A stretch of DNA of 33,685 bases, taken from positions 1-33,685 of the forward strand of contig NZ_JPIK01000005.1 of assembly GCF_000717475.1 (NCBI RefSeq). Direction: 5' to 3'. Positions 16,177-23,095 of this stretch are shown here, one piece after another. Every line of letters starts with the position of its first letter. The stretch's first letter is position 1. The stretch is from Desulfonatronum thiodismutans (GTDB taxonomy: Bacteria; Desulfobacterota; Desulfovibrionia; Desulfovibrionales; Desulfonatronaceae). The notes beneath the pieces were generated by a model. The model did no database searches, had not been told where the DNA came from, and was given only the letters and a program-made list of their open reading frames with translations. Made by a program: the position numbers and the translations under genes.

Positions 16177-17781
16177 TCAATTTTCGGGAACCGGGTTTGC
16201 GTGCGGGCTGTCGCATGTTCGTGAGGCAATCCTGGCGCAATGTTCCACATCGTTGAGATCGAGGTGATTGCGCATGTATTTCTGAGATGCGTCCTGGATG
16301 GGCTGAAAATCCCACGACGTATGTTTCCCGGTCATGTGCGCCTTGAAGACGAGCCTTCTTCTTTTCTGGCTTTTCAGAATTTTGTCGTGCAGAGCATCCA
16401 GGTCCTGGTGGTGGGCGACGATGCCTTCGAACTCCAGGCACGCGTCGCGGTATGCGCTGTTGGGGGCAAGATTCTCAAGTTCGTCGGGGTCCGCCTCAAG
16501 ATCAAAGAGCAGCGGAGGATCGGCGGGGCAGTGGATATATTTGTATCCGCCCTTCCTGACCATGATCATGGGCGCGACGGCGCCTTCGCCCAGGTACTCC
16601 GAAATGACCGGCCTCTCGAAATCGTCCGCTTCTCCCCGGAGCAAGGGCGCCAGGCTTCTGCCGTCCAGTTCGGCCGCCGGATTTCGCGCATGAGGGTCGG
16701 CGGACAATTCCAGCAGGGTCGGCAGAAGATCGACCAGGGAAACGGGGGCGGCGATCCTGCGCGGTTGAAAAAAATCAGGGCCGGACACGATGAGGGGCAC
16801 CCTGGCCGACCATTCATGAAAGGACATCTTGTACCAGAGCCCGCGTTCACCCAGCATGTCGCCGTGATCGGCCGTAAGAATGATCACGGTGTTTTCCCGC
16901 AGCCCCGCATGCTCCAGGGCCTTCAGGATGCGTCCGATCTTGTCGTCGACGTAGCTGATCTGGCCATAGTAGGCGTGTCTGGCATTGCGGACATACTCCC
17001 CGTCCATCTCCCCCCGGCCCATTTTGCAGGCTTGGCGCAGCCTCCGGCTGTGCGGGTCGCACCGGTCATACGCGATATGCCCGACCCGGGGGGGATCGAT
17101 CTTTTCGTGGTCATAACGGTCCCAGTACTCCTTCGGGCAGGCATACGGATCGTGGGGGTGGGTAAAGGACACCGTCAGGCAGAATGGGCGGTCGTCCCCG
17201 TTCCCGTCCTCGGGGCTTTTCCTGGCTCTGGTCCTGGCTCTGGCCAGATCATAAATGTGGCGTTCAGCCAGAAAACCGACCTCGTCGTCGAAATCGATCT
17301 GATTGGTCCGTTCACAGGGCCCGGCCTGGTAGACGCTGTCCATGTTGTGATACCACCAGTCAAAGCGATGGTCCGGCCTTTCCCAGTCCGGAGCCCAGCC
17401 GTGGTCGGCCGGGTAGACGTCCGTGGTCAGACGTTCCTCAAACCCGTGCAACTGGTCCGCGCCCACGAAATGCATCTTGCCGCACAAGGTGGTCCTGTAT
17501 CCGTTTGCCCTGAGGTAGTGGGCAAATGTCGGAATGTCCGCCGGAAATTCCGCCCCGTTGTCATAGGCCCCGATTTTGGACGTATGTTGCCCGGACAGCA
17601 TGGAGAACCGCGAAGGGGCGCAGAGCGGGTTGTTGCAGTAGGCATTGTCGAAGATCACGCCGTCCTCGGCCAATGCATCCATGTGCGGCGTCTTGGTGAC
17701 CGGATGTCCATAGCAGGGCAGGGCCGGCGCGGCCAACTGGTCCAATTGGATGATCAGGATGTTCGGTTTGCTTGCAGCCAT
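16177..17781 (-). CDS. betC: Choline-sulfatase BetC
   Basis: Hydrolyses choline-O-sulfate to choline and sulfate. The 534-residue protein carries the sulfatase signature with the formylglycine cysteine at residue 54 (CAPSR), metal residues near QLDQLAAP and TADHGDMLGE, and the choline-sulfatase-specific stretches GKMHFVGADQLHGFEERLTTD and DFQPIQDASQKYMRNHL. No signal peptide is present, so it acts in the cytoplasm, in line with uptake of the intact sulfate ester. It starts 2 bp after the IclR stop codon. It is followed by a mobile element and then its maturase. The Cys-type site needs that maturase in an anaerobe. Confidence 0.94.
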   Translation of the reverse strand: MAASKPNILIIQLDQLAAPALPCYGHPVTKTPHMDALAEDGVIFDNAYCNNPLCAPSRFSMLSGQHTSKIGAYDNGAEFPADIPTFAHYLRANGYRTTLCGKMHFVGADQLHGFEERLTTDVYPADHGWAPDWERPDHRFDWWYHNMDSVYQAGPCERTNQIDFDDEVGFLAERHIYDLARARTRARKSPEDGNGDDRPFCLTVSFTHPHDPYACPKEYWDRYDHEKIDPPRVGHIAYDRCDPHSRRLRQACKMGRGEMDGEYVRNARHAYYGQISYVDDKIGRILKALEHAGLRENTVIILTADHGDMLGERGLWYKMSFHEWSARVPLIVSGPDFFQPRRIAAPVSLVDLLPTLLELSADPHARNPAAELDGRSLAPLLRGEADDFERPVISEYLGEGAVAPMIMVRKGGYKYIHCPADPPLLFDLEADPDELENLAPNSAYRDACLEFEGIVAHHQDLDALHDKILKSQKRRRLVFKAHMTGKHTSWDFQPIQDASQKYMRNHLDLNDVEHCARIASRTCDSPHANPVPEN

Positions 17782-17783
17782 TA

Positions 17784-18539
17784 TCAGTCCTTTTCCGCAT
17801 ACTGGTGGTTGAATCTCTGTTCGATGCTTTCCCTTGCTTCTACCATTCCGGAGACGATCCTGTCGCGGATTTCGCTCCTGTTGAGACGCGCCTCAAGCAC
17901 CCCAAGTCCCAGAACCAGCACGGTTCGCTCCTGTTCCCTGATGGGAACGGCAAACCGCCGCATTCCCGGATAGAACAGGCCGCCGTCATCCTGGATCCGC
18001 GTTTGAAGAGCTTCCCGGATCATGGTCTTCACGTCGTCCAGGGCAATTTCTTCACGATGCGCCGCAAGCTCTTGTTGCAAAAATCCTTCGTCCCGGAGTT
18101 GCGCGGGGTCATGGAAAAACACCGAGCCCACCACGGGCAGGCTCAAGGCCAGACTCTGCCCCGCGGACCACATGGACGGCGAGTGCGGGGCCACGAAGCT
18201 TTCCAGGCAGAACAAACTGCCTTGGGAGCAGGTGAACAGATTCACGGACGCCTGGAATTCTTCATGAAGCCCGCGCATATGCGCCCTGACGATCCGCATG
18301 GGGTCGTTGCTCCTGGCCGCGGCCTTGCCCCAGAAATAGGCCCTGGTGCCCAGGACGTATGTTTTCCCGGGTGTCTTTTGCAGGACATCCATGCCCAGAA
18401 GCTCCTTCAGGATCTTGTTCACCGTGGTCGGACTGGGGTTGCCCAGGAAGATGCGGATAGCCGAGAAACCAAGACCTTCCGGATGGCTGGAAATTTCGTC
18501 GACCACTTTGAGTGCTCTGAGAAGGGTTGTTTCACTCAT
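17784..18539 (-). CDS. IclR-family transcriptional regulator
   Basis: A 251-residue regulator. The N-terminal winged helix-turn-helix covers about residues 5-65 (LRALKVVDEISSHPEGLGFSAI through LGTRAYFWG), and the C-terminal IclR effector domain follows, with FAVPIREQERTVLVLGLG near its end. It is the first gene of the unit with betC, so it probably senses choline-O-sulfate or choline and controls its own operon; that is inference. No clear ribosome site precedes the ATG at 18539. The upstream 60 bp are AT-rich (ATATATATAG) and could hold the promoter. Confidence 0.85.
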   Translation of the reverse strand: MSETTLLRALKVVDEISSHPEGLGFSAIRIFLGNPSPTTVNKILKELLGMDVLQKTPGKTYVLGTRAYFWGKAAARSNDPMRIVRAHMRGLHEEFQASVNLFTCSQGSLFCLESFVAPHSPSMWSAGQSLALSLPVVGSVFFHDPAQLRDEGFLQQELAAHREEIALDDVKTMIREALQTRIQDDGGLFYPGMRRFAVPIREQERTVLVLGLGVLEARLNRSEIRDRIVSGMVEARESIEQRFNHQYAEKD

Positions 18540-18889
18540 ATTTTGTACTCATATATATAGTTAAATATGCGAATGTGTAGTGCCTAGCATCGGCGACCAA
18601 AGCTGTCAAATCTCGAAACCCACTCACTTCTCTTCGCCATGACCGCGAGGCAAGCCCGGCCAGTCATCACGGCACGGCATCGTCGCCCTGCCCACGGCTT
18701 GTTGCACGTCGAGCGGCAAGGCCCCTTTGGCCTGTACCACGCCTTTTGCGGAACAAGCTTGCAAACCCCTTCCGCTTGAATTACGGCCAATCAAATAAAT
18801 GCCATACGAAAGCGGAACGGCGTTCCTTTCCCGGCCCGCGCTGGTCACGGCGCGGGCGGGAGCCACCCATTGGCCGAGCTCCATGGCCT
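18540..18889. other. Upstream region of the betC operon without a recognisable gene
   Basis: An AT-rich start (promoter side of the IclR gene) followed by GC-rich sequence. If element C and one copy of its target duplication are removed, a minus-strand frame runs through from beyond 19184 (LADCDRKLEAMELGQWVAP...) and reads on to about 18624. It has no family I recognise, so it may be decayed coding sequence. Confidence 0.4.
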
Positions 18890-19175
18890 GGGAGCATTAC
18901 GCGTTTATGACACAATTCTGCTGAGTAGGTCGCCCTTACAGGGCTCTTCCTGCTTTCCCATCGTTGTCCCAGGGCGTTGCCCTGGGCTATAACATGTCGC
19001 CCCTTTGGGGCTGAAATCAAGCCCTGAAAGGGCGAAACAAGTACAGCCCAGGGCAACGCCCTGGGATATCAATGAGATAGTATACCCAGCCCTGAAGGGG
19101 CGGCATAAAAGGGTGAGGCTCATCAAAAAATGCGTAATCCTCCCATCCCGATTTACAGAAACGCGTAATGCTCCC
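18890..19175. mobile_element. GGGAGCATTA-family element C (286 bp), inverted relative to B
   Basis: Its ends are GGGAGCATTACGCGTTT and AAACGCGTAATGCTCCC, and the interior is the same CCCAGGGC palindrome core as element B in reverse orientation. The flanks CCATGGCCT at 18881-18889 and 19176-19184 are a perfect 9-bp target duplication. Element B has a different duplication, so B and C jumped separately and are not the ends of one composite transposon. No protein is encoded. Confidence 0.88.
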
Positions 19176-19607
19176 CCATGGCCTCCAGCTTCCGATCACA
19201 GTCGGCCAGGCGGGTTCGACTTCCGTTTCCGCCATCAAAGCCGTCAGTTGACTATGGATATGTCATCCTCGCGGCCAGGACATTGGAATCGTCGAGGTGA
19301 TAGGCGGTGCACTGCTTGGAGCGGAGAGTTTCACAGGGTTCACTTTAATTGCGTCGAAGTCGGCTTTATGCACCGTCCCTGAGGATGAACCCACGATTGC
19401 CGCATAATGCTGACTTCAGTCCAAGGCATAAAGCTGACTTCAGCACCAGATGAAAGCTATGATTGGCAGTTTATCGTTTTGAAATAATTTGTAAAAAATT
19501 GCAGTCGATAATTGCTTGAAACGACATTGATCAACCCAGATGGAAGGAAGTGGCTTTTTTGCGAAGTCAGGATAATAACACTGCTCGGCTAGATAGAGAA
19601 TTCGCAT
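19176..19607. other. Gene-free stretch with an 18-bp tandem motif
   Basis: GCATAATGCTGACTTCAG (19402-19419) is repeated as GCATAAAGCTGACTTCAG (19426-19443), a 24-bp period. Such spaced repeats resemble the multiple terminal motifs of some insertion sequences, but no transposase is present. Base composition turns AT-rich from about 19440, marking the left edge of the cassette region. Nothing else is recognised. Confidence 0.45.
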
Positions 19608-20153
19608 ATGGAAATATTATTGGGCGTGCTGGCCAGTTTGGCCGGGGTGATCGTCGGTGGTGTCTTACAACACATCACATCCCAGCGGAGTATAGACCGC
19701 CAGCATGCTTGGGAGCGTTCGCGGCTTGTACATGAAAAGCTAGAGTTAATCGCACAAGTGTCGACGGAGGTAGGAGGCACGTTGAGTAACGTCTACTTTA
19801 ACGCAATAGTAGCAGTAGAATCTGGCGAGCGCTACAAAACGGAGGTTAATATTCCACTTGCTAAGCTAGAAATGCTTCTAAATTTTTATGCACCAGAGCT
19901 TAAAATGCATTATAAGCAGCTAATCGTACTAAGAGATGAGATGGGAAGCACTATAGCTGATCTGGTATCCGGCCGCTTACCCACGGTGAAAGCAGAAAAG
20001 CAGGCTCTTAATGAGAAGCTTATAAAAGCGAGCTTCAAGGCATCGAAGATTTGTGAAAAACTAACAGCAGAGGCTTCTCAGCTGGGACGTAAATCTCTGG
20101 AACTTAAAGCCGAACAAAGCCATGCAGCCGACGCTCGTTCCTCGCGCGGCTGA
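19608..20153 (+). CDS. Hypothetical membrane-anchored coiled-coil protein (cassette ORF)
   Basis: A 181-residue protein of unrecognised family. Residues 3-20 (ILLGVLASLAGVIVGGVL) form one membrane segment. The rest is mainly helical and charged, with heptad-like stretches (KLEMLLNFY, KAEKQALNEKLIKASFKASKICEKL). The last residues (AADARSSRG) are encoded inside the attC site that follows, as is common for cassette genes. Codon use is AT-rich compared with the flanking genes. No strong ribosome site stands before the ATG. Confidence 0.65.
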   Translation: MEILLGVLASLAGVIVGGVLQHITSQRSIDRQHAWERSRLVHEKLELIAQVSTEVGGTLSNVYFNAIVAVESGERYKTEVNIPLAKLEMLLNFYAPELKMHYKQLIVLRDEMGSTIADLVSGRLPTVKAEKQALNEKLIKASFKASKICEKLTAEASQLGRKSLELKAEQSHAADARSSRG

Positions 20154-20169
20154 TGGCGGCCCGTTATAC
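20109..20169 (+). other. attC recombination site 1
   Basis: R''-like GCCGAAC and R'-like GTTATAC flank a near-palindrome: AAC..AGCCATGCAGCCGACGC on the left pairs with GCGCGGCTGATGGCGG..GTT on the right. The inner CAGCCG/CGGCTG stem with CGCTCGTTCCTCGCG loop closely resembles short attC sites of the aadA type. It ends the cassette before it and adjoins the next ORF. Confidence 0.8.
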
Positions 20170-20187
20170 ATGAACTCGGAGGTGTTT

Positions 20188-20538
20188 ATGGTTGACAACA
20201 CAAGAGCTTGCATCGCTTTGATCGCTGTGGTTTTAATTTCAGGCAAAAGGGGCTCTTCTGTGTATGATTATACACAATCAAAGCATATCAATATTAGCGG
20301 GAATGTAGATGTGAACAATGTGAACATCTATGATTACGATAGAGGATGCCATGTTTCTGGTAATCCGGGCATTCTTTACGATTATGGAAATAGCGCACAT
20401 ATTCAATTAAAAATTGATGGCAATCAATTTTCTGGGTATGATTATCACAGTAGCTGTCATTTTAGCGGATCAGTTAATGGTGGATCGGTCACTATTTATG
20501 ATCATGAGACATCATTGCACCATAATTTTACAGTGTAG
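20188..20538 (+). CDS. Hypothetical small repeat protein with YDY...H motif (cassette ORF)
   Basis: A 116-residue protein with an N-terminal hydrophobic segment (ACIALIAVVLISG), so possibly exported or anchored. It then has about five imperfect repeats of roughly 20 residues: VYDYTQSKHINISGN, IYDYDRGCHVSGN, LYDYGNSAHIQLKIDGN, GYDYHSSCHFSGS and IYDHETSLHH. The regular Y-D-Y/H...H...G-N spacing suggests a small beta-solenoid or sheet-repeat fold. GGAGG sits 6 nt before the ATG at 20188. No family is recognised. Confidence 0.65.
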   Translation: MVDNTRACIALIAVVLISGKRGSSVYDYTQSKHINISGNVDVNNVNIYDYDRGCHVSGNPGILYDYGNSAHIQLKIDGNQFSGYDYHSSCHFSGSVNGGSVTIYDHETSLHHNFTV

Positions 20539-20547
20539 GTGTCGCAT

Positions 20548-20952
20548 ATGAAAACTTTCAAAGAATTTATAGAACAAGAAAGAACTTCAAATGAAGTTGT
20601 CGTTAAATTTCGAAATTTACCAACAAATTTGGCACCGAAATTCTTATTTGAATCCCTAAACCTTTTCGAGGAAGGCAAAACCAAAGATTGGGGGAAAGGA
20701 TATTCATACAGGTTAGATCGCAGACCTGCGAATATGGGGGGGGACCAAATCCATATCTTCAAGAAAAATCAGGCTTGGGCATATCGTGATAATGGAATGA
20801 AAAGTGAGCCAAATAAATACACTTCAAAGGCCACAAATATTGTCAAAGATATAGTTTCTGATATTTTCAAAATAAGTAAATCAAACATCGAGGAAGCTTT
20901 GATTATTAAAGCAACAGAGGAAGCGATCATAATCGAAGTAAAATTCGTATAA
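20548..20952 (+). CDS. Hypothetical protein, 134 residues (cassette ORF)
   Basis: Starts MKTFKEFIEQERTSNE; an AGGTG ribosome site lies across the end of the preceding gene, which it follows by 9 bp. It is lysine-rich and probably cytoplasmic, with GGDQIHIFKKNQAWAYRDNG as the most distinctive stretch. That stretch recalls small cassette or plasmid proteins that pair a short HIFxKNxAWAYRxDG-like strand region with a helical C-terminus, but I cannot assign a function. Its stop codon overlaps attC site 2, so it shares a cassette with the YDY-repeat protein. Confidence 0.65.
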   Translation: MKTFKEFIEQERTSNEVVVKFRNLPTNLAPKFLFESLNLFEEGKTKDWGKGYSYRLDRRPANMGGDQIHIFKKNQAWAYRDNGMKSEPNKYTSKATNIVKDIVSDIFKISKSNIEEALIIKATEEAIIIEVKFV

Positions 20953-21008
20953 CCACGGCATTGAGGACGACGTCAAAAAGCCGCTACGCCTTATGCCGCA
21001 CGTTATTT
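20947..21008 (+). other. attC recombination site 2
   Basis: R''-like GTATAAC and R'-like GTTATTT flank matching arms: TAACCACGGCATTGAGG on the left and, reversed, TAACGTGCGGCATAAGG from the right. The stem CGGCAT/ATGCCG is clear. The stop codon of the preceding ORF lies within R'', as expected for cassettes. Confidence 0.78.
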
Positions 21009-21025
21009 TGCAGAGGGCATCAGTC

Positions 21026-21292
21026 ATGAAAGGAAAATTCGGTGTTGTAGGTATTATGGATGGCTGGAAGAAGGGCGATTTGCCCGGGAATCAGATGGTC
21101 AACATCGTTCTTAATTCCTATGGGACCTTGAATGATGGTTCGGTAGCAATTACTGCCCAACTGGCATCAGATCAAGAAGTCGACTATGCCGTTGATCAAT
21201 TAATAAAGGACCTTGAGGTTGCTCGCAAAAAGGCCAAGGAAAGTATCAAGAAAACGAATGAGAAGATTCGGTCCTCGCTCAGCGAAAAATAA
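21026..21292 (+). CDS. Hypothetical protein, 88 residues (cassette ORF)
   Basis: Begins MKGKFGVVGIMDGWKKGDLPGN and ends in a lysine-rich helix (KKAKESIKKTNEKIRSSLSEK). The start at 21026 has GAGGGC about 9 nt upstream; the frame is open a further 11 codons into attC site 2 but that is not likely coding. No family is recognised. It is cytoplasmic by composition. Flanked by attC sites 2 and 3, it is a textbook single-gene cassette. Confidence 0.65.
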   Translation: MKGKFGVVGIMDGWKKGDLPGNQMVNIVLNSYGTLNDGSVAITAQLASDQEVDYAVDQLIKDLEVARKKAKESIKKTNEKIRSSLSEK

Positions 21293-21370
21293 CAAGGCCA
21301 GCCACGGCGACGGCTTTTCCGTTGCAGCTTCGCCTTCACTGCAAAGCCGCGCGTTCTGGCAGCGTTAGCC
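21287..21370 (+). other. attC recombination site 3
   Basis: R'' AAATAAC and R' GTTAGCC enclose a long near-palindrome. TAAC..GCCAG..CG.CGGCTTT..TGCAG on the left matches the reverse of CTGCAAAGCCGCGCG..CTGGCAGCGTTAGCC on the right, with a GCTTCGCCTTCA spacer. This is the clearest attC in the window. A half copy of it recurs near 22780-22826. Confidence 0.85.
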
Positions 21371-21387
21371 AGAACAAGGGAAGCGAT

Positions 21388-21753
21388 ATGAGCGTTAAGA
21401 AGTATCTCGTCGTCAGTCCACACGAAAGTGAATTTCCTAACCCCATAACTTTCAGGAAAGGTGCTCCTCTTGTCGTTGGTGAGGAATATGAGGGATCGGA
21501 GGGCTGGGATAATTGGTTTCTCTGCAGCACGCCAGGGCAGGAACCAGGATGGGTTCCTGGTCAAATCATTGAGCGTTTGGACGGTACGGCGGGGCGTGCG
21601 CTTGATGACTACACGGCCAGAGAGCTTGATGTGCAAGAAGGAGAGGTGCTCATTGGTACAAGGGCTTTGAATGGTTGGCTATGGTGTGAAAAATCCAGCG
21701 GCTCGGCGTCGGGCTGGGTGCCATTAGAGAATCTGAAAGAGATTCCGGAGTAG
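21388..21753 (+). CDS. SH3-like domain protein (cassette ORF)
   Basis: A 121-residue protein made of two SH3-like beta repeats: EGSEGWDNWFLCSTPGQEPGWVPGQ around residues 33-58, and EVLIGTRALNGWLWCEKSSG...GWVPLENL near the C-terminus. The paired W...C...GWVP pattern is typical of variant SH3 domains of bacterial origin. It has no signal peptide. The start at 21388 follows AAGGGAAG. A 76-bp piece of this gene recurs as a relic at 24779-24854. Function unknown; probably binds a peptide or nucleic acid partner. Confidence 0.75.
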   Translation: MSVKKYLVVSPHESEFPNPITFRKGAPLVVGEEYEGSEGWDNWFLCSTPGQEPGWVPGQIIERLDGTAGRALDDYTARELDVQEGEVLIGTRALNGWLWCEKSSGSASGWVPLENLKEIPE

Positions 21754-21764
21754 CTGATTCGTGT

Positions 21765-21826
21765 CTACAAGGCCAAGGGTTCGCTCCCCGCGGCCACCGG
21801 ACGCTCGTTCCTCGCGCTGTCTAAGG
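21765..21826 (+). other. Degenerate attC-like site 4
   Basis: CGGACGCTCGTTCCTCGCGC matches the central part of attC site 1, and TGTCTAAGG lies where the R' box would be, with the expected GTT lost. It is probably a decayed site ending the SH3 cassette. Confidence 0.35.
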
Positions 21827-22022
21827 AAAGCGCTTTGGAGAAGGGTGGTTTCGGTAAGAATATGAATACTGGTGGGGCAAGGGCGACTTAACCCTTCTTC
21901 CTTTTGTTCGTGAATATCTTCTTTTGGCGCTCAAAGCGTCGGCTCGGCCATGAAACCTGTCTGAGTTTTGATCGAGAAGGGCTCCACTTCACTCCCCCTC
22001 ACCCAAGATGCCGGTTTGTTCG
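21827..22022. other. Gene-free stretch between the SH3 cassette and the toxin-antitoxin pair
   Basis: About 200 bp with no convincing gene. A short minus-strand frame ends EPFSIKTQTGFMAEPTL at about 21934 but has no recognisable family and no start signal. Confidence 0.4.
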
Positions 22023-22058
22023 TTGACATGTGCACAAAAAACTGTACAGAAATGTACA
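22023..22058 (+). promoter_or_regulatory. Promoter and operator of the toxin-antitoxin pair
   Basis: TTGACA at 22023-22028 is a good -35 box. Overlapping the expected -10 region is the inverted repeat TGTACA-GAAA-TGTACA (22043-22058), placed 17 bp before the antitoxin ATG. Phd/YefM antitoxins bind such palindromes to repress their own operon. Confidence 0.55.
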
Positions 22059-22074
22059 AAAAGGATGGTGCATC

Positions 22075-22314
22075 ATGACAACAGTCTCCCTGACCGAATT
22101 CAGGAGCCATGCTTCGGGCATGCTCAGCCGCGTGGAAAACGGCGAGACAATCGTGGTAGTCCGGCACGGCAAACCCATTGCCGAGGTGTCTCCAATCCGA
22201 TCCACCGACGCCGCTGAGCCTTCATGGAAGCGTCCGGCCTTGCGGTTGAGCACGAAAGGGGCCGCGCTCTCCACGGCCATTCTGGCTGAGCGAGAGTATG
22301 AAAACGTTTCTTGA
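22075..22314 (+). CDS. Phd/YefM-type antitoxin
   Basis: A 79-residue antitoxin: SLTEFRSHASGMLSRVENGETIVVVRHGKPIAEVSP is the Phd/YefM DNA-binding fold, and the C-terminal tail (KGAALSTAILAEREYENVS) is the likely toxin-binding part. The gene overlaps the toxin gene by 17 bp, and a palindromic operator stands upstream. Toxin-antitoxin pairs often stabilise cassette arrays. GC content is higher than in the neighbouring cassettes, so the pair may have arrived separately. Confidence 0.88.
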   Translation: MTTVSLTEFRSHASGMLSRVENGETIVVVRHGKPIAEVSPIRSTDAAEPSWKRPALRLSTKGAALSTAILAEREYENVS

Positions 22315-22711
22315 TTCCTCCGCCTTTGCCGAACGGCTCATCGAGGAGGATGGAAGCGAGCAGGTTGAATCCATCTGCCTTGATGCATCCGAACTCGGGC
22401 TGAGCGTCATCTGCGTGCCCGAAATCATCTCCGCGCTGAACCGGCGTCTCCGTGAAAACAAGTTGTCCAGGGCGCAGTACCTTGTGGTCAAGAAGCAATT
22501 ACTGGCTGACGTCCGCGACGCGGACATCATTCAGTTGACCCCTTCCGTGCTGGCCGCCGCGGTTCACGTACTGGAAACGAACCCGGTTCGCGCGATGGAT
22601 GCGTTGCATGTCGCCTGTGCCCTGGAGTGGAAGGCGGATTTGTTCGCCTCCGCGGACGAGCGCCAGTTGGCGGCGGCACGGCGCACCGGGTTGGCGACAC
22701 GGCGAACATGA
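22298..22711 (+). CDS. PIN-domain toxin (VapC-like ribonuclease)
   Basis: A 137-residue PIN-domain protein. The acidic metal-binding residues are visible as Asp6 (MKTFLDSSAF), Glu42 (VPEIISAL), Asp101 (RAMDALHVA) and Asp120 (FASADERQL). It would cut RNA when freed from the antitoxin encoded just upstream. All key residues are present, so it looks active. Confidence 0.88.
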   Translation: MKTFLDSSAFAERLIEEDGSEQVESICLDASELGLSVICVPEIISALNRRLRENKLSRAQYLVVKKQLLADVRDADIIQLTPSVLAAAVHVLETNPVRAMDALHVACALEWKADLFASADERQLAAARRTGLATRRT

Positions 22712-22769
22712 TCACGCCGGGATCGGGCTGGTGCGGTCTGAAGTGGGGCCGGTAATTACAAATATCTTC

Positions 22770-22826
22770 GGACAGTAGCTTCGCCTTCACTACAAAGCCG
22801 CGCATGATGGCGGATTTAGGCGAATA
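22770..22826 (+). other. Half attC site (right arm only)
   Basis: CAGTAGCTTCGCCTTCACTACAAAGCCGCGC (22775-22805) closely follows the loop and right arm of attC site 3, and ends GGATTTAGGC in place of a GTTRRRY box. The matching left arm is missing, as if the toxin gene had been joined into the site. It precedes the DUF6868 cassette. Confidence 0.5.
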
Positions 22827-22838
22827 AAGGAGAACGAA

Positions 22839-23087
22839 ATGAATATTGAATTGCTGACACAGTTTTTCATGTGGTGCACCATCCTGAACGTGATGTTTCT
22901 GGTGATAACGTTTCTGGTCGTAGCATTTGGATTCGGCGGAGATTTCGTTTATCGAATGCACGGCAAGTGGTTTCCTATGCCTCGGGAAACATTCAATGCG
23001 GTTATCTACTCATTCATTGGCATGTACAAAATTTTCATATTCGTCTTCAACATTGTACCGTGGATTGCACTGACAATCATCGGGTGA
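22839..23087 (+). CDS. DUF6868-family small membrane protein (cassette ORF)
   Basis: An 82-residue protein with membrane segments at about residues 8-31 and 55-81 and a short loop VYRMHGKWFPMPRETFN between them. The pattern MNIELLTQFFMWCTILN...FVYRMHxKWFPxxRETFNxxxYSFxG is that of the DUF6868 family, which I associate with cassette genes of marine integrons. AAAGGAG precedes the ATG. Function is unknown. Confidence 0.8.
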   Translation: MNIELLTQFFMWCTILNVMFLVITFLVVAFGFGGDFVYRMHGKWFPMPRETFNAVIYSFIGMYKIFIFVFNIVPWIALTIIG

Positions 23088-23095
23088 CGACGTTC

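Noticed and set aside
16240..17973. A 577-codon open frame on the plus strand opposite betC
   Set aside because: It is antisense to a clear choline sulfatase, has no family resemblance and is explained by GC-rich codon use of betC.
18624..18884. A minus-strand ORF upstream of the IclR gene
   Set aside because: No family, no ribosome site, and it is interrupted by element C; kept only as possible decayed coding sequence.
15883..19175. Elements B and C as the two ends of a composite transposon carrying iclR-betC
   Set aside because: They are inverted copies, but each has its own different 9-bp duplication, so they inserted independently.
9392..19175. CRISPR array
   Set aside because: Repeats are palindromic modules of unequal spacing without unique spacers of regular length, and there are no cas genes.
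21931..22167. A 78-codon minus-strand frame over the toxin-antitoxin promoter
   Set aside because: Overlaps the operator and antitoxin start, with no recognisable domain.
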